64,000 nucleotides of DNA from Carya illinoinensis (taxonomy: Eukaryota; Streptophyta; Magnoliopsida; Fagales; Juglandaceae). The notes beneath the pieces were generated by a model that saw only the letters and a list, made by a program, of their open reading frames with translations, made no database searches and was not told where the DNA came from. Numbering within the stretch: the first letter of the stretch is position 1; each line of letters opens with the position of its first letter. The translations under genes and the position numbers were made by a program. The stretch covers positions 10,759,501 through 10,823,500 of the forward strand of contig NC_056754.1 in assembly GCF_018687715.1 (NCBI RefSeq), read 5' to 3'. Below, one piece after another: positions 35,701-47,299 of the stretch.

Positions 35701-38700
35701 CTCTACCTATGAAATACCTTTGATTACCTTTGGGGCCTCCTCATAATTCTGTATCTATTTGGGATGGGCTGATTGAGAAGATTGAAAGGAGACTAGCTGG
35801 CTGGAAAAAGATCTATTTATCCAAAGGGGGTAGAGTTACATTAATTAAAAGCACCTTGTCTAATTTACCTACTTATTTCCTCTCTCTTTTTCCTATTCGA
35901 ATGAGGGTGGTAAAACTGATTGAGAGGATTTTTCGAAATTTCTTATGGGATGGTATTGGGGAGGAAAGAAAACTTCACTTGGTGAATTGGAAAAAGGTTT
36001 GTACTCCGGTGACTTGTGCAGGTTTGGGTGTGCGGAATTTGAAACTTTTTAATAAAGCTCTTCTTGGGAAGTGGCTTTGGAGATATAACAATGAGAATAC
36101 TGCTTTGTGGAAACAGATTGTTGATGCTAAATATGGAAGGATTTGGGGGAACTGGTGTACTAATGAAATAAAAGGGGTGTTTGGGGTGCGTCTATGGAAG
36201 TCTATTCGAATGGGATGGGGGGACTTTGTCAGAAACACTAATCTCAAAGTGGGGACGGGATCTAACATCTCTTTTTGGCATGATGTTTGGTGTGGTGATT
36301 TAGCTCTTAAATTAGCATTTCCTCGCCTTTTCAGGATTGCTACATGTAAAGGGGCTGCTGTGGCGGATTCTTGCTTGTTTTCTAATAACATGCTAAACTG
36401 GAATGTGGAATTCTCTAGATACTTACAGGACTGGGAAGTGAGTGAAGCTGCTGATTTCTATGCTACCCTTTATGCTTCTAAGATTGATCAGACCAGGGAT
36501 GATATGTTGCAGTGGACTCATGATTCTAAAAGCAGATTTTCTGTGAAATCCTATTACAAGGTCTTAACTAGTCTTGGTAATATAACATTCCCCTGGAAAT
36601 GTATTTGGAAAGCTAAAGTGCCCAGTAAAGTTGAATTTTTTGGCTGGTTGATGTCGCTTGATAAAGTTTTAACTACCGATAATTTGAGGAAAAGGGGCTT
36701 TTATGTGATGGACTGGTGCACCATGTGTAAAAATGATGGTGAATCTGTCAACCATTTGTTTCTTCATTGTGAAATGGCAACGGTTTTGTGGAATGAGTTA
36801 TTTGTCGAGGTAGGTATCGATTGGGTAATGCCTTTTCATGTGGTGGATTTTTTGGCTTGCTGGCAAGGAGCAGCTGGAAGTGGACAAAGTACAGAGGAGT
36901 GGAGAATGATCCCCCTGTGCTTATTCTGGTGTCTATGGCTTGAGAGAAATGGGAGGTGTTTTGAAGATCGTGAATGCACAAGGATGGAATTTAGGGACTT
37001 TTTCTTCAACACTTTAAACTTTTGGGTGAATAATCTTTTGAGGGATATCAACATTTGTAATGCTTTTCCTTAGTACTGTTTCTGCTTTAGATTGTACTTA
37101 GGTTTATTCTCTTGTATACTACCTGTGTACTTGGGCTATGCCTATTTACTATGAATAAAATCTCTATTATCTATCAAAAAAAAAAAAAAAGTATTTGGAG
37201 AAAAAGAAAATTGCACTTGAAGTACAAAGTAACTACGATGCAACAAGACAGGTGGAATCTTGAATTTTAAAAAAATGTTTACAACTTGCACAGAAATCTC
37301 AAATAACCAAGAAAAAAGTCCATCTGAATCTCAAACTCAACTACCTCTATTAAATGTGTTGTTCCAGACACATTCATGAATTCCAATTTGCGCATTCCAA
37401 GCTGCTTGCGATACACATCAATCAGAGAATCCAATTTCTCCTGTGCCATATGAACCTCTTTTTGGGCTCTAGAAACCTATGGATAATGAATCATACCAAG
37501 ACGGCTCAGAAAGCATAGTTAAAAAAGGCAAGATAAACACACACATACACAAAGAAGGCCGGGTGGGAGGGGGACCAGCCACTTTCAGCGGATGAAACCC
37601 TTATACATAATACAAACCTCAGGAAATTGACCATTAGAAGTGCTAATTAAATTTTTTAGATCTCTTTGATCAGCTGCTTCTTTGTTAAGGGTAGACAACA
37701 ATTTCACAGCACTGCCAATTACAATGGATGATGAAGCAGTCAAAATCAACTTTTTCAACAGCTTGGAGTACACAGTATTGGCTCGCATATTTTTGACAGT
37801 ATCCTCTTCTTCAAGGTGAATTTTCTGAAGTTGTTTTCCAGCACATAGAATAGCTTGGATAACTGCAATGAACTGTAGCATCCAATCATCTAAAAACTGT
37901 CAGCATGCCACACAATGTAATAAATACACTTCCAAGGCATAAAAATTAGTAGCATTGACTAGAAAGGCAACATATGAATGACATATATAAATATAGCAAT
38001 ACACATTAGCAGGACAATTAGCAGGACAAAGAATGAGTCATTCATCACCTCAGACGGGGTGGCAGTCCGGTGGAAGACTCTTGTTATACCGCGTTGAATA
38101 TCGGGTGACCTCCCCAACATCGTCAAAACTGAAGAAAGTATATAAGTAAACTCAGGTTGTACAACTGTGGTATCAGAATTTTCCCCATCTAGCCCTTGAA
38201 TATTTTGTGAAGCCCTAGAAGACCCCATCGATTCTGCAATCTCAGAAACAGCATCGAGACGAGCAGAAATCATGTTTCTATCACATAAAGGGTGCGCTAC
38301 CTGTGTCATGCAAGGGAACTAATCAAATACTGGAGAAAGAAAGAGATAAAATTGCAAGAAAAATCCATCAAAATCCACATCCACCACATACCCAGTGCCT
38401 AAGAAGTCTTGACCCATATATAGTAAGAGTATGATTCATGAACTGCAGCAAGGAGCCAGACTCGGACCCATCGGTGCTGTTCTTCAAAACCTAAAGAGAA
38501 TGGACATATTATTTGTTTTTAATCAGGAAAATGGACACAGTAATTTAGTCTTATTGAAATGGAAAATTACTAATAAGGAAATATATTTTTTTTAATAAGT
38601 AAACGATTATGTTGATATGAATAGGCATAGCCCAAGTACACAAGATGGTATACAAAATGTAACACCTATTTAGGAAGAGGAAATAGAAACTAGAAATTCA

Positions 38701-41700
38701 TGAAAATTGAGGCCACAAAAATCTACAGCTGGGGCCCATAGAAAGAGAGTGCTGAAAAAAAATAATCTAAGTTCTTCTCATGAATGCTCCTTGTCTTCAA
38801 ATGTCCAGTCATTTTGCTCCTTCCATAGGCACCACAGAATACATATTGGAACCATTTTCCACACCGCTGAGATTTGTGGGAGACCTCATAGATTGGTCCA
38901 ACTGGTCATGAGCTCAATCACTGTGGCAGGCATCACCCAAGTAAGATCTAAACTGCTGAACACTTCATTCCATAACATTCTAGCGACCTCACAATGCAAC
39001 AGCTAGTGATCCACAGTTTCACCACTTTTCCTACATATGCAACACCACTCTACTATGATTATCCTTCGTTTCCGTAAGTTGTCCAATGTCAAGATCTTAC
39101 CCAATGTTGCTGCCCATACAAAAAATGGTGCTTTGAGAGGCGCCTTATTTCACCAAATCCTTCTCCATGGGAACTCAGTGTTATGTGGTTGTGTGAGTCG
39201 TATGAAAAGAACGGACTGAGAATATACCTTTACAGGTGGGTATCCACCACATCGTGTCAACGCCTTGTGTTCTCAGTATCATGGTGTATAGAAGACCAAA
39301 AAATTCCTCAATGCTGCCAACTTCCCAATCTTGGGCTGCCTTGGTGAAATTCACGTTCCATCGAACTAGGTCCCTAGAGAACTCCATACAATCAGCCAAT
39401 GATGCATCTATCTCACATGCAATTCTAAAAACTGAAGGGAAAGAATCCTGTAGTGCATGATCTCCACACCACCGGTCAATCCAAAATTTTATTCTAGAAC
39501 CATTACCCATTACCAGCCAAGTGTGCCTAGCAAAAATCCCCCACCCTCCTCTAATGTGTTTCCAAATTCCTTCACCCTCCCCTAATGTGTTTCCAAATTC
39601 CTATTCCATAAGCCCCGTGAACTTCTCTAGTGCACCCCCCCCCCCCCAAAAACCAAAAAACATACCTCCATATTTAAGTTCAATCACCGACTTCCATAAG
39701 GCTTCCAATTCCATGTTGTATCTCCACATCCACTTCCCAAGTAAGACTCGACTGAAAATCTTCAACTTTCTAATACCCAACCCACCGGAGGAGACTAGAG
39801 AGCATACCTTATCCCACTTGACTAGATGAAACTTGAATTTGTCAACTAACCCACTCCACAGAAAATCACAATAAAGTTTCTTGATGCGGTTCATCACACT
39901 TATTGGGATTGGGAATACAGATAAAAAGTATTTTGGAAAATTAGAAATAGTACTTTTGATTAGAATGATCCTACCACCTTTCAAAAGATACAATTTTTTC
40001 CAACCTGTCAATCTGCGTTCAATCTTCTCAATCGCTATATCCCAAATCAATATAGACTTTGCAGCAGCCCCCAAGGGAAGACCAAGATAATTCATGGGAA
40101 GAGAAGAAACCTTACATCCAAGAGTATTAGCCAACTGCCAGATATTGCGAACATTACCCACTAGCACCAACTCTGATTTATCAAAATTCACTTTCAATCC
40201 TGATGCCGCTTAAAAACAAAGTAATAATGCCTTCGAATTTGGTTTTGTTCTGCCTCACAAAAGATCAGTGTATCATCTACAAACAATAAGTGAAATATAT
40301 TAATGGAGCTCCTAGTAGGATTACCAACTGAGAAGCCATCAATAAATCCACTATTCAACAAGGAGAAAATCATTTTGCTAAGTGCCTCCATAACAATGAC
40401 AAATAGGAGTGGGGGCAAAGAATCTCCTTGTCTTAGACCTCAGGAGCTATTAAAGAAGCCACTTGGGCTGCCATTCACCAAGACTGAAAACCTCGCCGTT
40501 GAGATACACCATCTAATTCACGAGCACCATTTCTCCCCAAACCCATACCTCACAAGCAAATAGAGTAGTAACTCCCAATTAACATGATCATACGTCTTCT
40601 CTATATCTAATTTGCATAGGATCCCCGACTGTCCAGATTTTAGTCTACTGTCTATACATTCATTGGCAATGAGAACTGAGTCCAGAATTTGTCTACCCTT
40701 CACACATGCATTTTGGGGTTTTGTAATAATCCTCTCCAGGGCCTCCCCTAGGCGATTTGCGAGCACCTTCGATATGATCTTATACACCCCATTCACGAGA
40801 CTAATGAGCTAGTAATCTTTCACCTCCAATGCCCCAATCTCCTTGGGAATTAGTGTGATAAATGAGGCATTAAGGCTTTCTCAAACTTCCCAACCGAAAA
40901 GAATTCAAGGAAAACTTATTAAATCTTCCCTCACCACATCCCAACATGTTTAAAAAAATAATAAGGAAATATCAAATTAAAAGAAGCTGTTCAAGTCTCC
41001 AAGCAACCCATTGTATATATTATATAATATTCTTCAGGAGTACTCACAAATTCCTGATGATATTTGTACAGGAAGTTCCTTATTCTTCCAGCTAGGTCTA
41101 AGTTACAAACGTTTAAGCCATCCTACATTGGAAAGATAACACCGGATTCCTGCTGCCAGCCCACCCATGTGGGCTATGAAAGTGATAATGGATGACAATC
41201 AAGTTATAAAAACGCCAATTATGTTGGTTCAGCATCAGAGTCAATGAGCCTGATTCTAACTCCTGAAGTTGAGATGATTCACCACTGGCCCTCATCCTAA
41301 GATTAATCATTTTGAAAGTCCCTTGGTGGAAGAGGAGCCAGACATGATGCTGGCTCAGCACAAGATACTAGTGTTATTAGAAACCCTTCAGCATAACAAA
41401 AATAGGCAATTACCTCCAATTGTTGAAGTGCATTGGCTGAGAAGGTCATCTCCATTTTGCTTGAGAAGGGCCTAAATGAAGCTCCCAGGCACAAGATTCT
41501 CTCAAAACCAAATTGCTTTAGATGCCGAATGGTTAAGGCCAGTGCTTGGACAGTCAAATCTGGCATGCTCATAATCCCCTTCAAAACCAAAATAGTAAAG
41601 TGAAAAAGAATGATAAATGATTAAAAATAAAAATGCAAGAGAGAGATAAGTACAGAACTAAAAAATTCAGCAAGTTAGCATCCGATTACAAACAATAACC

Positions 41701-43650
41701 TTAATTAGGCAGAAATAAAGATTTAATCATAATTTTTAGTAAAAGAGGATGAAATTTAGAAAATTTTGCAGCAATTATACCACTCATAATTTAACTAACT
41801 CGATGAGGATAAAGTAATCAGGACCTCACTCAACTATTACAGGATCTGCTGAAAGAGCAGTTATCTCTAAAAGAGTGTAAGGAATACCAAAGGTTCCATA
41901 TAGTTTGTTCCGGCAAGGAAAAAAAATACGAAAAGATACAATACCTCAATTGTCAGGCGATGGTTTCCCTGCTCAGTGAACTTCGTGCTTTGTTTTGCAT
42001 GATATGGATGATCTACTAAAGTATCTTCACCCGTGTTCTCGTATAAAGACATCACTTCAGCAAGCGCACCTCCATCTATGAAGCATTCTCCTGAGGCATG
42101 CTCCACACGAACATTTGAAGAGGGTCCAGCATAAGCAAGTAACAGCTAATTACAATAAGTCCCATTATATTAGGCAAGTCCAACTTAGAGCCCAGGAAAA
42201 TCACACATCAAAAGATAAATAAGCCTATATTAGAGCGTAATTTGAAGAATTTCAAATCTTAGGTTTTTTTATCATCTTAGGAATGGTTTGATTATATATC
42301 TAAAAAAATTTATTTGTATCATCTCCATCTTTGAATTATCCCCAATTCTCCAATAAATAGAATTAGTATATGATGCAAATTCAATTTAAGAATAACAAAG
42401 ATGTAAGACCCAAAGTTCTTTATCTCATCCTCTCTATTTTTTCTCTTTTCCCTTTCAATTGTTATTGCATTTTAAATTCTATCACCTACTAATTAACAAA
42501 ATGACAGTCACCTTATCTATAGATTTAAAAAAAAAATGACGTAAACTCAAAATAGAAACCGACAAGAGGAGTGAAGCCCCCAACTAACATCAGCACAAAT
42601 TTAGCACCTTATATTTCTCAGACATGAGAAGATAAAAAAAAGTCATTTTTTCCATTGCGTAAAACTTTATCATCGTAACCACGAAGCTACCTTCTCCGTT
42701 TGCTGAGAGAGAGGCTTCCCAAGAAGCAACTCTGCAGGTGACAAGCTTAAAACCACAGCCTCAAGCGCACACCTCATAAAATTGTCGTTGAACTCCGCAT
42801 AAACAACTTCTCCCGTAGATATCTCCACCGCAACCATCCCGATTGTCACATCAAACCCACTCTCCACTCCACACTCGAAATTCTTTTCTAGCACACCCTT
42901 CTCCACCACACAAACCAAATAATTACTCTCTCCCCCCCATCCCTCCTCCCCTCCCCCCATATCCTCGGCTGCCTCTAGCGTCGCCTTAGTGTACAATGCC
43001 GATAATCCCCGGCAAAAGGGGCCCAGCCGGTTCTCCCCGTGCGCCTTAATTGCCGCGGTCTCGGTCTGCTTCACCACACCAACCTTATACCCAGCACTCA
43101 CAAGCCTCCTCACATGGACATTTAATCGAAAAGTAGGCACGCTCGCCGTCATAAAGTTATGATCCAAATGGGCATATATCCCCAACTCCCTTGCTGCAAT
43201 TTCGGCATCCTCGCCAAAAAACCGGTACTTGTAACCAACTTCCACCATCAAAAGAACATCAGGGTATTTATTTTTAAGGTCCACGACTTGTAGTTCTAAG
43301 GGGGTATATTTGGTCGGGTTTGGTTTCGGGTTTTGAGACGACGGTTCTGAACATGTTGTGGAAGGTTCTAGTAGTCGGTGGAGGAATTTTTCGTGGAGGG
43401 AGGGGTTCGGGAGAGGGGGGATGGCATTGTGGGTGTGGGGGGAGAGTTTGGGGAGCTTTGAGGGTTTGGAATTTGAGGAGGAGAGTCGAGAGGTAAGGCG
43501 GCGTTTGGAGGGAGAGAAAGTGACTGTGGCTGAGATTTTTGGAGGTGGGGTTGAAGAAGAAGACGAAAAAGAAGGAGGAGAAGGGCTCGATGGGATTTTG
43601 GGTTTGGAAGCGAAGAAGCGGGATATCACTTGCTGTTTTTGCTTGCCCAT
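29279..43650 (-). CDS. MSH3: DNA mismatch repair protein MSH3
   Basis: MSH3 pairs with MSH2 as MutS-beta, which recognises insertion/deletion loops in nuclear DNA. Thirteen exons: 43650-42691, 42145-41945, 41578-41414, 38490-38392, 38300-38049, 37872-37618, 37476-37345, 33646-33386, 32973-32902, 31597-31448, 30929-30456, 30064-29756, 29374-29279. All introns are phase 0 with GT-AG borders, giving 1141 residues (Arabidopsis MSH3 is about 1080). Residues 6-13 (QQVISRFF) fit a PCNA-interacting peptide. A mismatch-binding MutS domain I follows from about 125 ([20 protein letters not shown]), then connector and lever/clamp domains, then the ATPase with Walker A GPNMGGKS (about 828-835), Walker [13 protein letters not shown] (DE at about 907-908) and LFVTHYP. 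No stop or frameshift is seen. I chose the ATG giving MGKQKQQ; an in-frame ATG lies 36 bases upstream. The last splice (TTA|GTAAGC to CAGAG|TAC) is the least certain. Introns 3 and 7 carry LINEs. Confidence 0.95.
29668..29721. repeat. (GA)n microsatellite in the last MSH3 intron
   Basis: About 54 bases of GA repeat, close to the donor of exon 12. Confidence 0.95.
33911..34080 (-). mobile_element. Probable very short LINE 3'-end copy in MSH3 intron 7
   Basis: A T run at 33911-33922 starts a stretch whose minus-strand reading (TAGGTGTTTTCTTGTATACG, GTGTACTTGGTTACTCC) resembles the 3' untranslated end of the neighbouring LINEs (CTTGTATACTACCTGTGTAC). It looks like a severely 5'-truncated insertion; the far border is not clear. 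Confidence 0.5.
34414..37204 (+). mobile_element. LINE insertion in MSH3 intron 7 (antisense to the gene), 13-bp target-site duplication
   Basis: TATTTGGAGAAAA at 34414-34426 is repeated at 37192-37204, flanking the element, and an A run at 37176-37190 is its tail. The open frame from 34554 begins just before the reverse transcriptase ([47 protein letters not shown]). The family's YADD/FADD catalytic box reads FANDTFLF here, an Asp-to-Asn change. A TGA at 35721-35723 interrupts YLGLPLG (GGA to TGA). The same frame then continues to 37073 with [21 protein letters not shown] and a zinc motif ([18 protein letters not shown]). Endonuclease and ORF1 are missing, so the copy is 5'-truncated and inactive. 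An earlier stop (about 34525) interrupts the start of the frame. Confidence 0.95.
38571..40972 (-). mobile_element. LINE insertion in MSH3 intron 3 (same strand as the gene), 14-bp target-site duplication
   Basis: TAATAAGGAAATAT at 38571-38584 and 40959-40972 flank the element; a T run follows the first copy, marking the 3' end of a minus-strand element. The body encodes, in several broken frames, the reverse transcriptase ([44 protein letters not shown]), [33 protein letters not shown], and [12 protein letters not shown]. The 3' untranslated region shares GTGTACTTGGGCTATGCCTA with the LINE at 34.4-37.2 kb, so both belong to one family. More frameshifts than the other copy imply an older insertion. 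A C run at 39636-39647 breaks one frame. Confidence 0.94.
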
Positions 43651-43699
43651 CGTAACAGGTGATGGCGGTGGTGGAAGTGAGAGCAAATTTAGTATGGAA

Positions 43700-44780
43700 C
43701 TGGGAGGGTTTGTTGATTTGGCGCGCTTTTATCTGGACTCCTCGAACTATAGATTGTCGTCTTCTATCCCTTCGTTTCTCCTTTTTACTTATCCCCTTTT
43801 CTTTCCCGAGAAGTGCTGCACAGCAGTCCCACGTCCAATACATCATTATAAAATAATAGAAAATAAAATAATAAATTTACTTTTTTTAATAATATAAAAA
43901 AATATGAGACTGCTGCGTAGATTTATTCTTTCTTTCCCTTCTCGACATATCGAAACTAGACGGTTCATTCGGATGGGCTTTTCCGGCCCGATTCAAAATC
44001 CAAATAATTGGATTCCGATTGCGGTTTCGATCCGAAATAAATCCGGGCTAGTAACTGCTTAAAGAAACCTAGGTACACCTGGTTCGAGTTCCGAATTCGT
44101 AACCGAAGAATTTTATTTTTTTAAAAAAATTCAGTAACAAAACAGTGTCGTTTTATGAAAATTAGTCAAACGGGCCGAAACCCTTGTCTCACGAATCACT
44201 CCTTTCTTCAAATCTCTCTCTCTCTATCTGTGTTGAGCTTTTGTAACTGTTGGATTATTGTATATCTCAGCTTGTGTTTGAAGAGTGCTGGTTGCAAGTA
44301 ATTTTGATCTTAGCTAGTTTGGTTTTTTCTCAACTGGTAGATGTTGGGTTGGGTTTGGTTTTTCTCGACTGGTAGATATCTTTCGGGAATTATTCTATCT
44401 CCGAACGTTACCATTGTGTTAAGGGCTGTTTGGGAATCAGATTCCATATGTATGATAAAATGTTGGTAATTAATGTCGATTTTACCCAACCCATATATGG
44501 CTTTGTTCCCTAATCTTGATTGTATTTAATTAAAACCAAGAGGATAAGAGCCTATTACAAACACACAGTACAAAGATATTAAGAAGAAATAATAAAAAAA
44601 GAAGAAGAGGAGGGAGAGGGCGTGAAATTATGTCATGTATACTTTGGACCCAAATATGCCATGTTCAGCCAAACAAAATGTAAACCATGAAGATCTTCAT
44701 TGTTACCAATTTGAGAAATTTATTACCTATGACATTATATGGTTGTGAACCAGCTGACCCAATTATGAGGTCTCCAAACC
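43700..44780. other. MSH3 5' flank and intergenic
   Basis: Probable MSH3 promoter region. About 43965-44110 is rich in CCGG/CCGAT (TTTTCCGGCCCGATTCAAAA), resembling the CCGG-type repeats elsewhere in the window. A short CT run sits at 44215-44226. No gene seen. Confidence 0.4.
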
Positions 44781-45245
44781 ATAGTTTTGAATTTCGTATC
44801 ATACCGGCCGGTACGATTGAAATATTTCTTTTTCATGGCTTAGCTAGTACAGAGAATGATATAGTTTTGTACTGGTCAGGATTTTGGCCGTTTCGGTCCA
44901 TATCGGTTATTATTTCGCCCTCTACCGTCCTATATTTCGGCCTGTACCTGCTGTTATTTCGACATTTATTTTTTTCTTTTTCTTTTTTTCATTTATTCAA
45001 ACTGCAAGCTCATTTTCTGACTCTCTAATTCAGATCAGACTATTTATAATTTATATATATATTCATATATAATTTATTTATATATAGACTATTATTTTAG
45101 AATATAATTTTTATATATTTATATATATAATTTATTTATATATCGACTATTCAAAAATAGTATACAAAATAGTAACAGTACCGAAATATTTCATTCCAGT
45201 ACCTTGACTGGTACAGCCTCCAATACGGTATTCAAAACTTTGCTC
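44781..45245. repeat. Non-autonomous element with inverted ends (CCGG/GGTAC-rich)
   Basis: The left end (ATAGTTTTGAATTTCG, then ATACCGGCCGGTACG) and the right end (TTGACTGGTACAGCC, then ATACGGTATTCAAAACTTTG) form imperfect inverted repeats around AGTTTTGAAT / ATTCAAAACT. The interior has TATTTCGG-type repeats and an AT-rich core. No coding capacity. Confidence 0.55.
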
Positions 45246-45249
45246 CAAA

Positions 45250-46570
45250 CAACCTCTTAATGAGTCTAATTAAATTGCTCAAAATCCCAGAATTCATCCA
45301 ACTCACCTAATCCACGGTCATATCCAGAAAACATGGTGAGAGTTTTATAAAAATATCTCTAAACTAAAATAGATTTGAAATTGAAAACAGTTAACTGTGC
45401 TGATATGGTTATGAGGCAATATATATGGGCTGTAATTTACCAAATAGAACTTGACAAACATTAAAAATGATGTGTATCTTCATGGTTATAATCCCTATCT
45501 GGCACTACTTAGAAGAACAGTGCTGTCATTCATTGACTAAGAAAAGTAGTAGTGTGCCATAATCAGCTCATTCTTTGGAGCTCACTTCACTGGTTACCTC
45601 TAGAGTTCTTTACATGAATTTAGATTTATACTCTGAACTATCATGCATTTCACCACTTTGCACTTCTAAATTATTGAACTGATGCATTAGAATATTAAAT
45701 TATCATATAGTTATAATGCAAAAAGAACAAACCCTTTTTTGGTTCAATGCAAGTATAGGACTTCTAGATAATCCCCCCAACCCCACCTAATCTCTTTCAT
45801 GCAGTTCTCGAGATAAAAGATTTGTGTGTATTGATGAAGTACTATGATCTTGTGTTTCAATTTTTTTTAATTTCATGACATTTAGATGTGAGGGCTATGT
45901 TAAACTTTAGAGATGCGTGTTACAATATTGGTCATTCCTTTAGATTTCTATGATAATCAGTGGTATTAAATTCGAATGAATGAGTTTCTTCTATATTTTG
46001 GGTCCCCCACACAGTACCTAGTACCTTCTGTTTCAGTCCTATATTTTGCATGTACATGAATGAAGGCAATGTGAACAAGATGAGTAGTGTCAAACTTACA
46101 TATCAAAGGTTGTTGTCTTTTTGTTTTTTCATTATATTATCATGCTGACTTTTGTGTGTATTTTTATTAGAGTTTCTATCATAATTATAAGTTATAGGGT
46201 GTAAATGACTTATGACTGGACAGTTTTGTTTATAATTATAAGATATAGAGTTTCGATCATAATTTAGAGCTTCCCGTAATATTATTTGTATGTTATTTTT
46301 TTTGTAATTATTATTTGACATAATATATGGTGGTAGTCAGTTTGTCATGTTTGTGTTTTTATTTCTTGCTTTTCTTTAGTTTTGTTGTAACTTTAACAGA
46401 TGGAAGAAAATACTATGAGTTGTAATTTTGGTTCAACCTAAAGGGTTGGTGGCGATTCCTTTTCTATACTAGTGGATGTAGAGGAGTATGGGACTCTTCC
46501 AATCCCTTCATCCACATATACATAACATCCTACCAATTTCATCTCACATTTACAAAAAAAAAAAAAAAAC
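45250..46570. other. Intergenic, no gene recognised
   Basis: AT-rich; the short open frames have no family resemblance. Confidence 0.45.
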
Positions 46571-46584
46571 ATATAGTAACCAAT

Positions 46585-47295
46585 CGATGGTATGTAAACA
46601 CTTTACTAAAGTGCAATTTATTGATCACGATAATCCAAAAGCTCAGTGCAATTATTGGGCTGAGTTATACAATTGTCATTACAAGAATGACATTTACTCT
46701 ATGATACACTATCTTCATAATACATGTGAATCCTCTCCTCTTAAAATCAAATGAGTTGAAAAAAGTCAATCATTTAGTATTAAGATGGATGCAAAGGGAA
46801 GAGTGTGTAACCCACAAAGTGTAATGAAGTATGATGAGAAAAATTGAGGGTGTCAACCACTAAATTTTTTATTAGGTGTGAATTGTCTTTTAGGCTTGTG
46901 GAGCATGATGGGTTTATTGAATTTGTAGCTGATTTTGAATCCCGACTTACTTTGCCATCCCGAACCACTTTAAAAAAGAATTATATTAAACTATATAACG
47001 AAGAGAAGATAAAATTAAAAAAGTTGTTAGATGGTCAAAGAATCTGTCTTACCACCAATACTTAGACATCAATGCAAAATATAAACTACATGTGCATTAT
47101 CACACATTTTATTGATTGCAATTGGAAATTGCATAGAAAAAATTAAATTTTGTCAAATTCCTGACCATATAGACAAAACTATTGGAAGGGTATTAGATTT
47201 GGAATTACATGAATGGGGTGTTGATAAAATTTTGACAATCATAGTTAATAATGCCTCCTTTAATGATGTCATAACATCCAAGGGTTGAAAGAATA
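46585..47295 (+). pseudogene. hAT-type transposase relic (BED zinc finger plus start of the core)
   Basis: A frame from about 46588 reads MVCKHFTKVQFIDHDNPKAQ, then a degenerate BED finger (CNYW.ELYNCHYKND, SMIHYLHNTCESSPLKIK). Further on come RCELSFRLVEHDGFIEFV, SRTTLKKNYIKLYNEEKIKL, DGQRICLTTNT, then, after stops, INYMCIITHFIDCNWKLH and DLELHEWGVDKI-like pieces. The order matches plant RICESLEEPER/DAYSLEEPER-like hAT transposases. Several stops and frameshifts are present and the dimerisation (hATC) domain is not visible. No terminal repeats identified. Confidence 0.8.
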
Positions 47296-47299
47296 TATA

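Noticed and set aside
42670..43846. Second minus-strand frame (43846-43274) overlapping the MSH3 start
   Set aside because: Out-of-frame reading of the same exon; no family resemblance.
43358..43897. 179-codon plus-strand open frame opposite MSH3 exon 1
   Set aside because: It is the antisense shadow of the Ser/Pro-rich MSH3 N-terminus; MSH3 similarity on the other strand is decisive.
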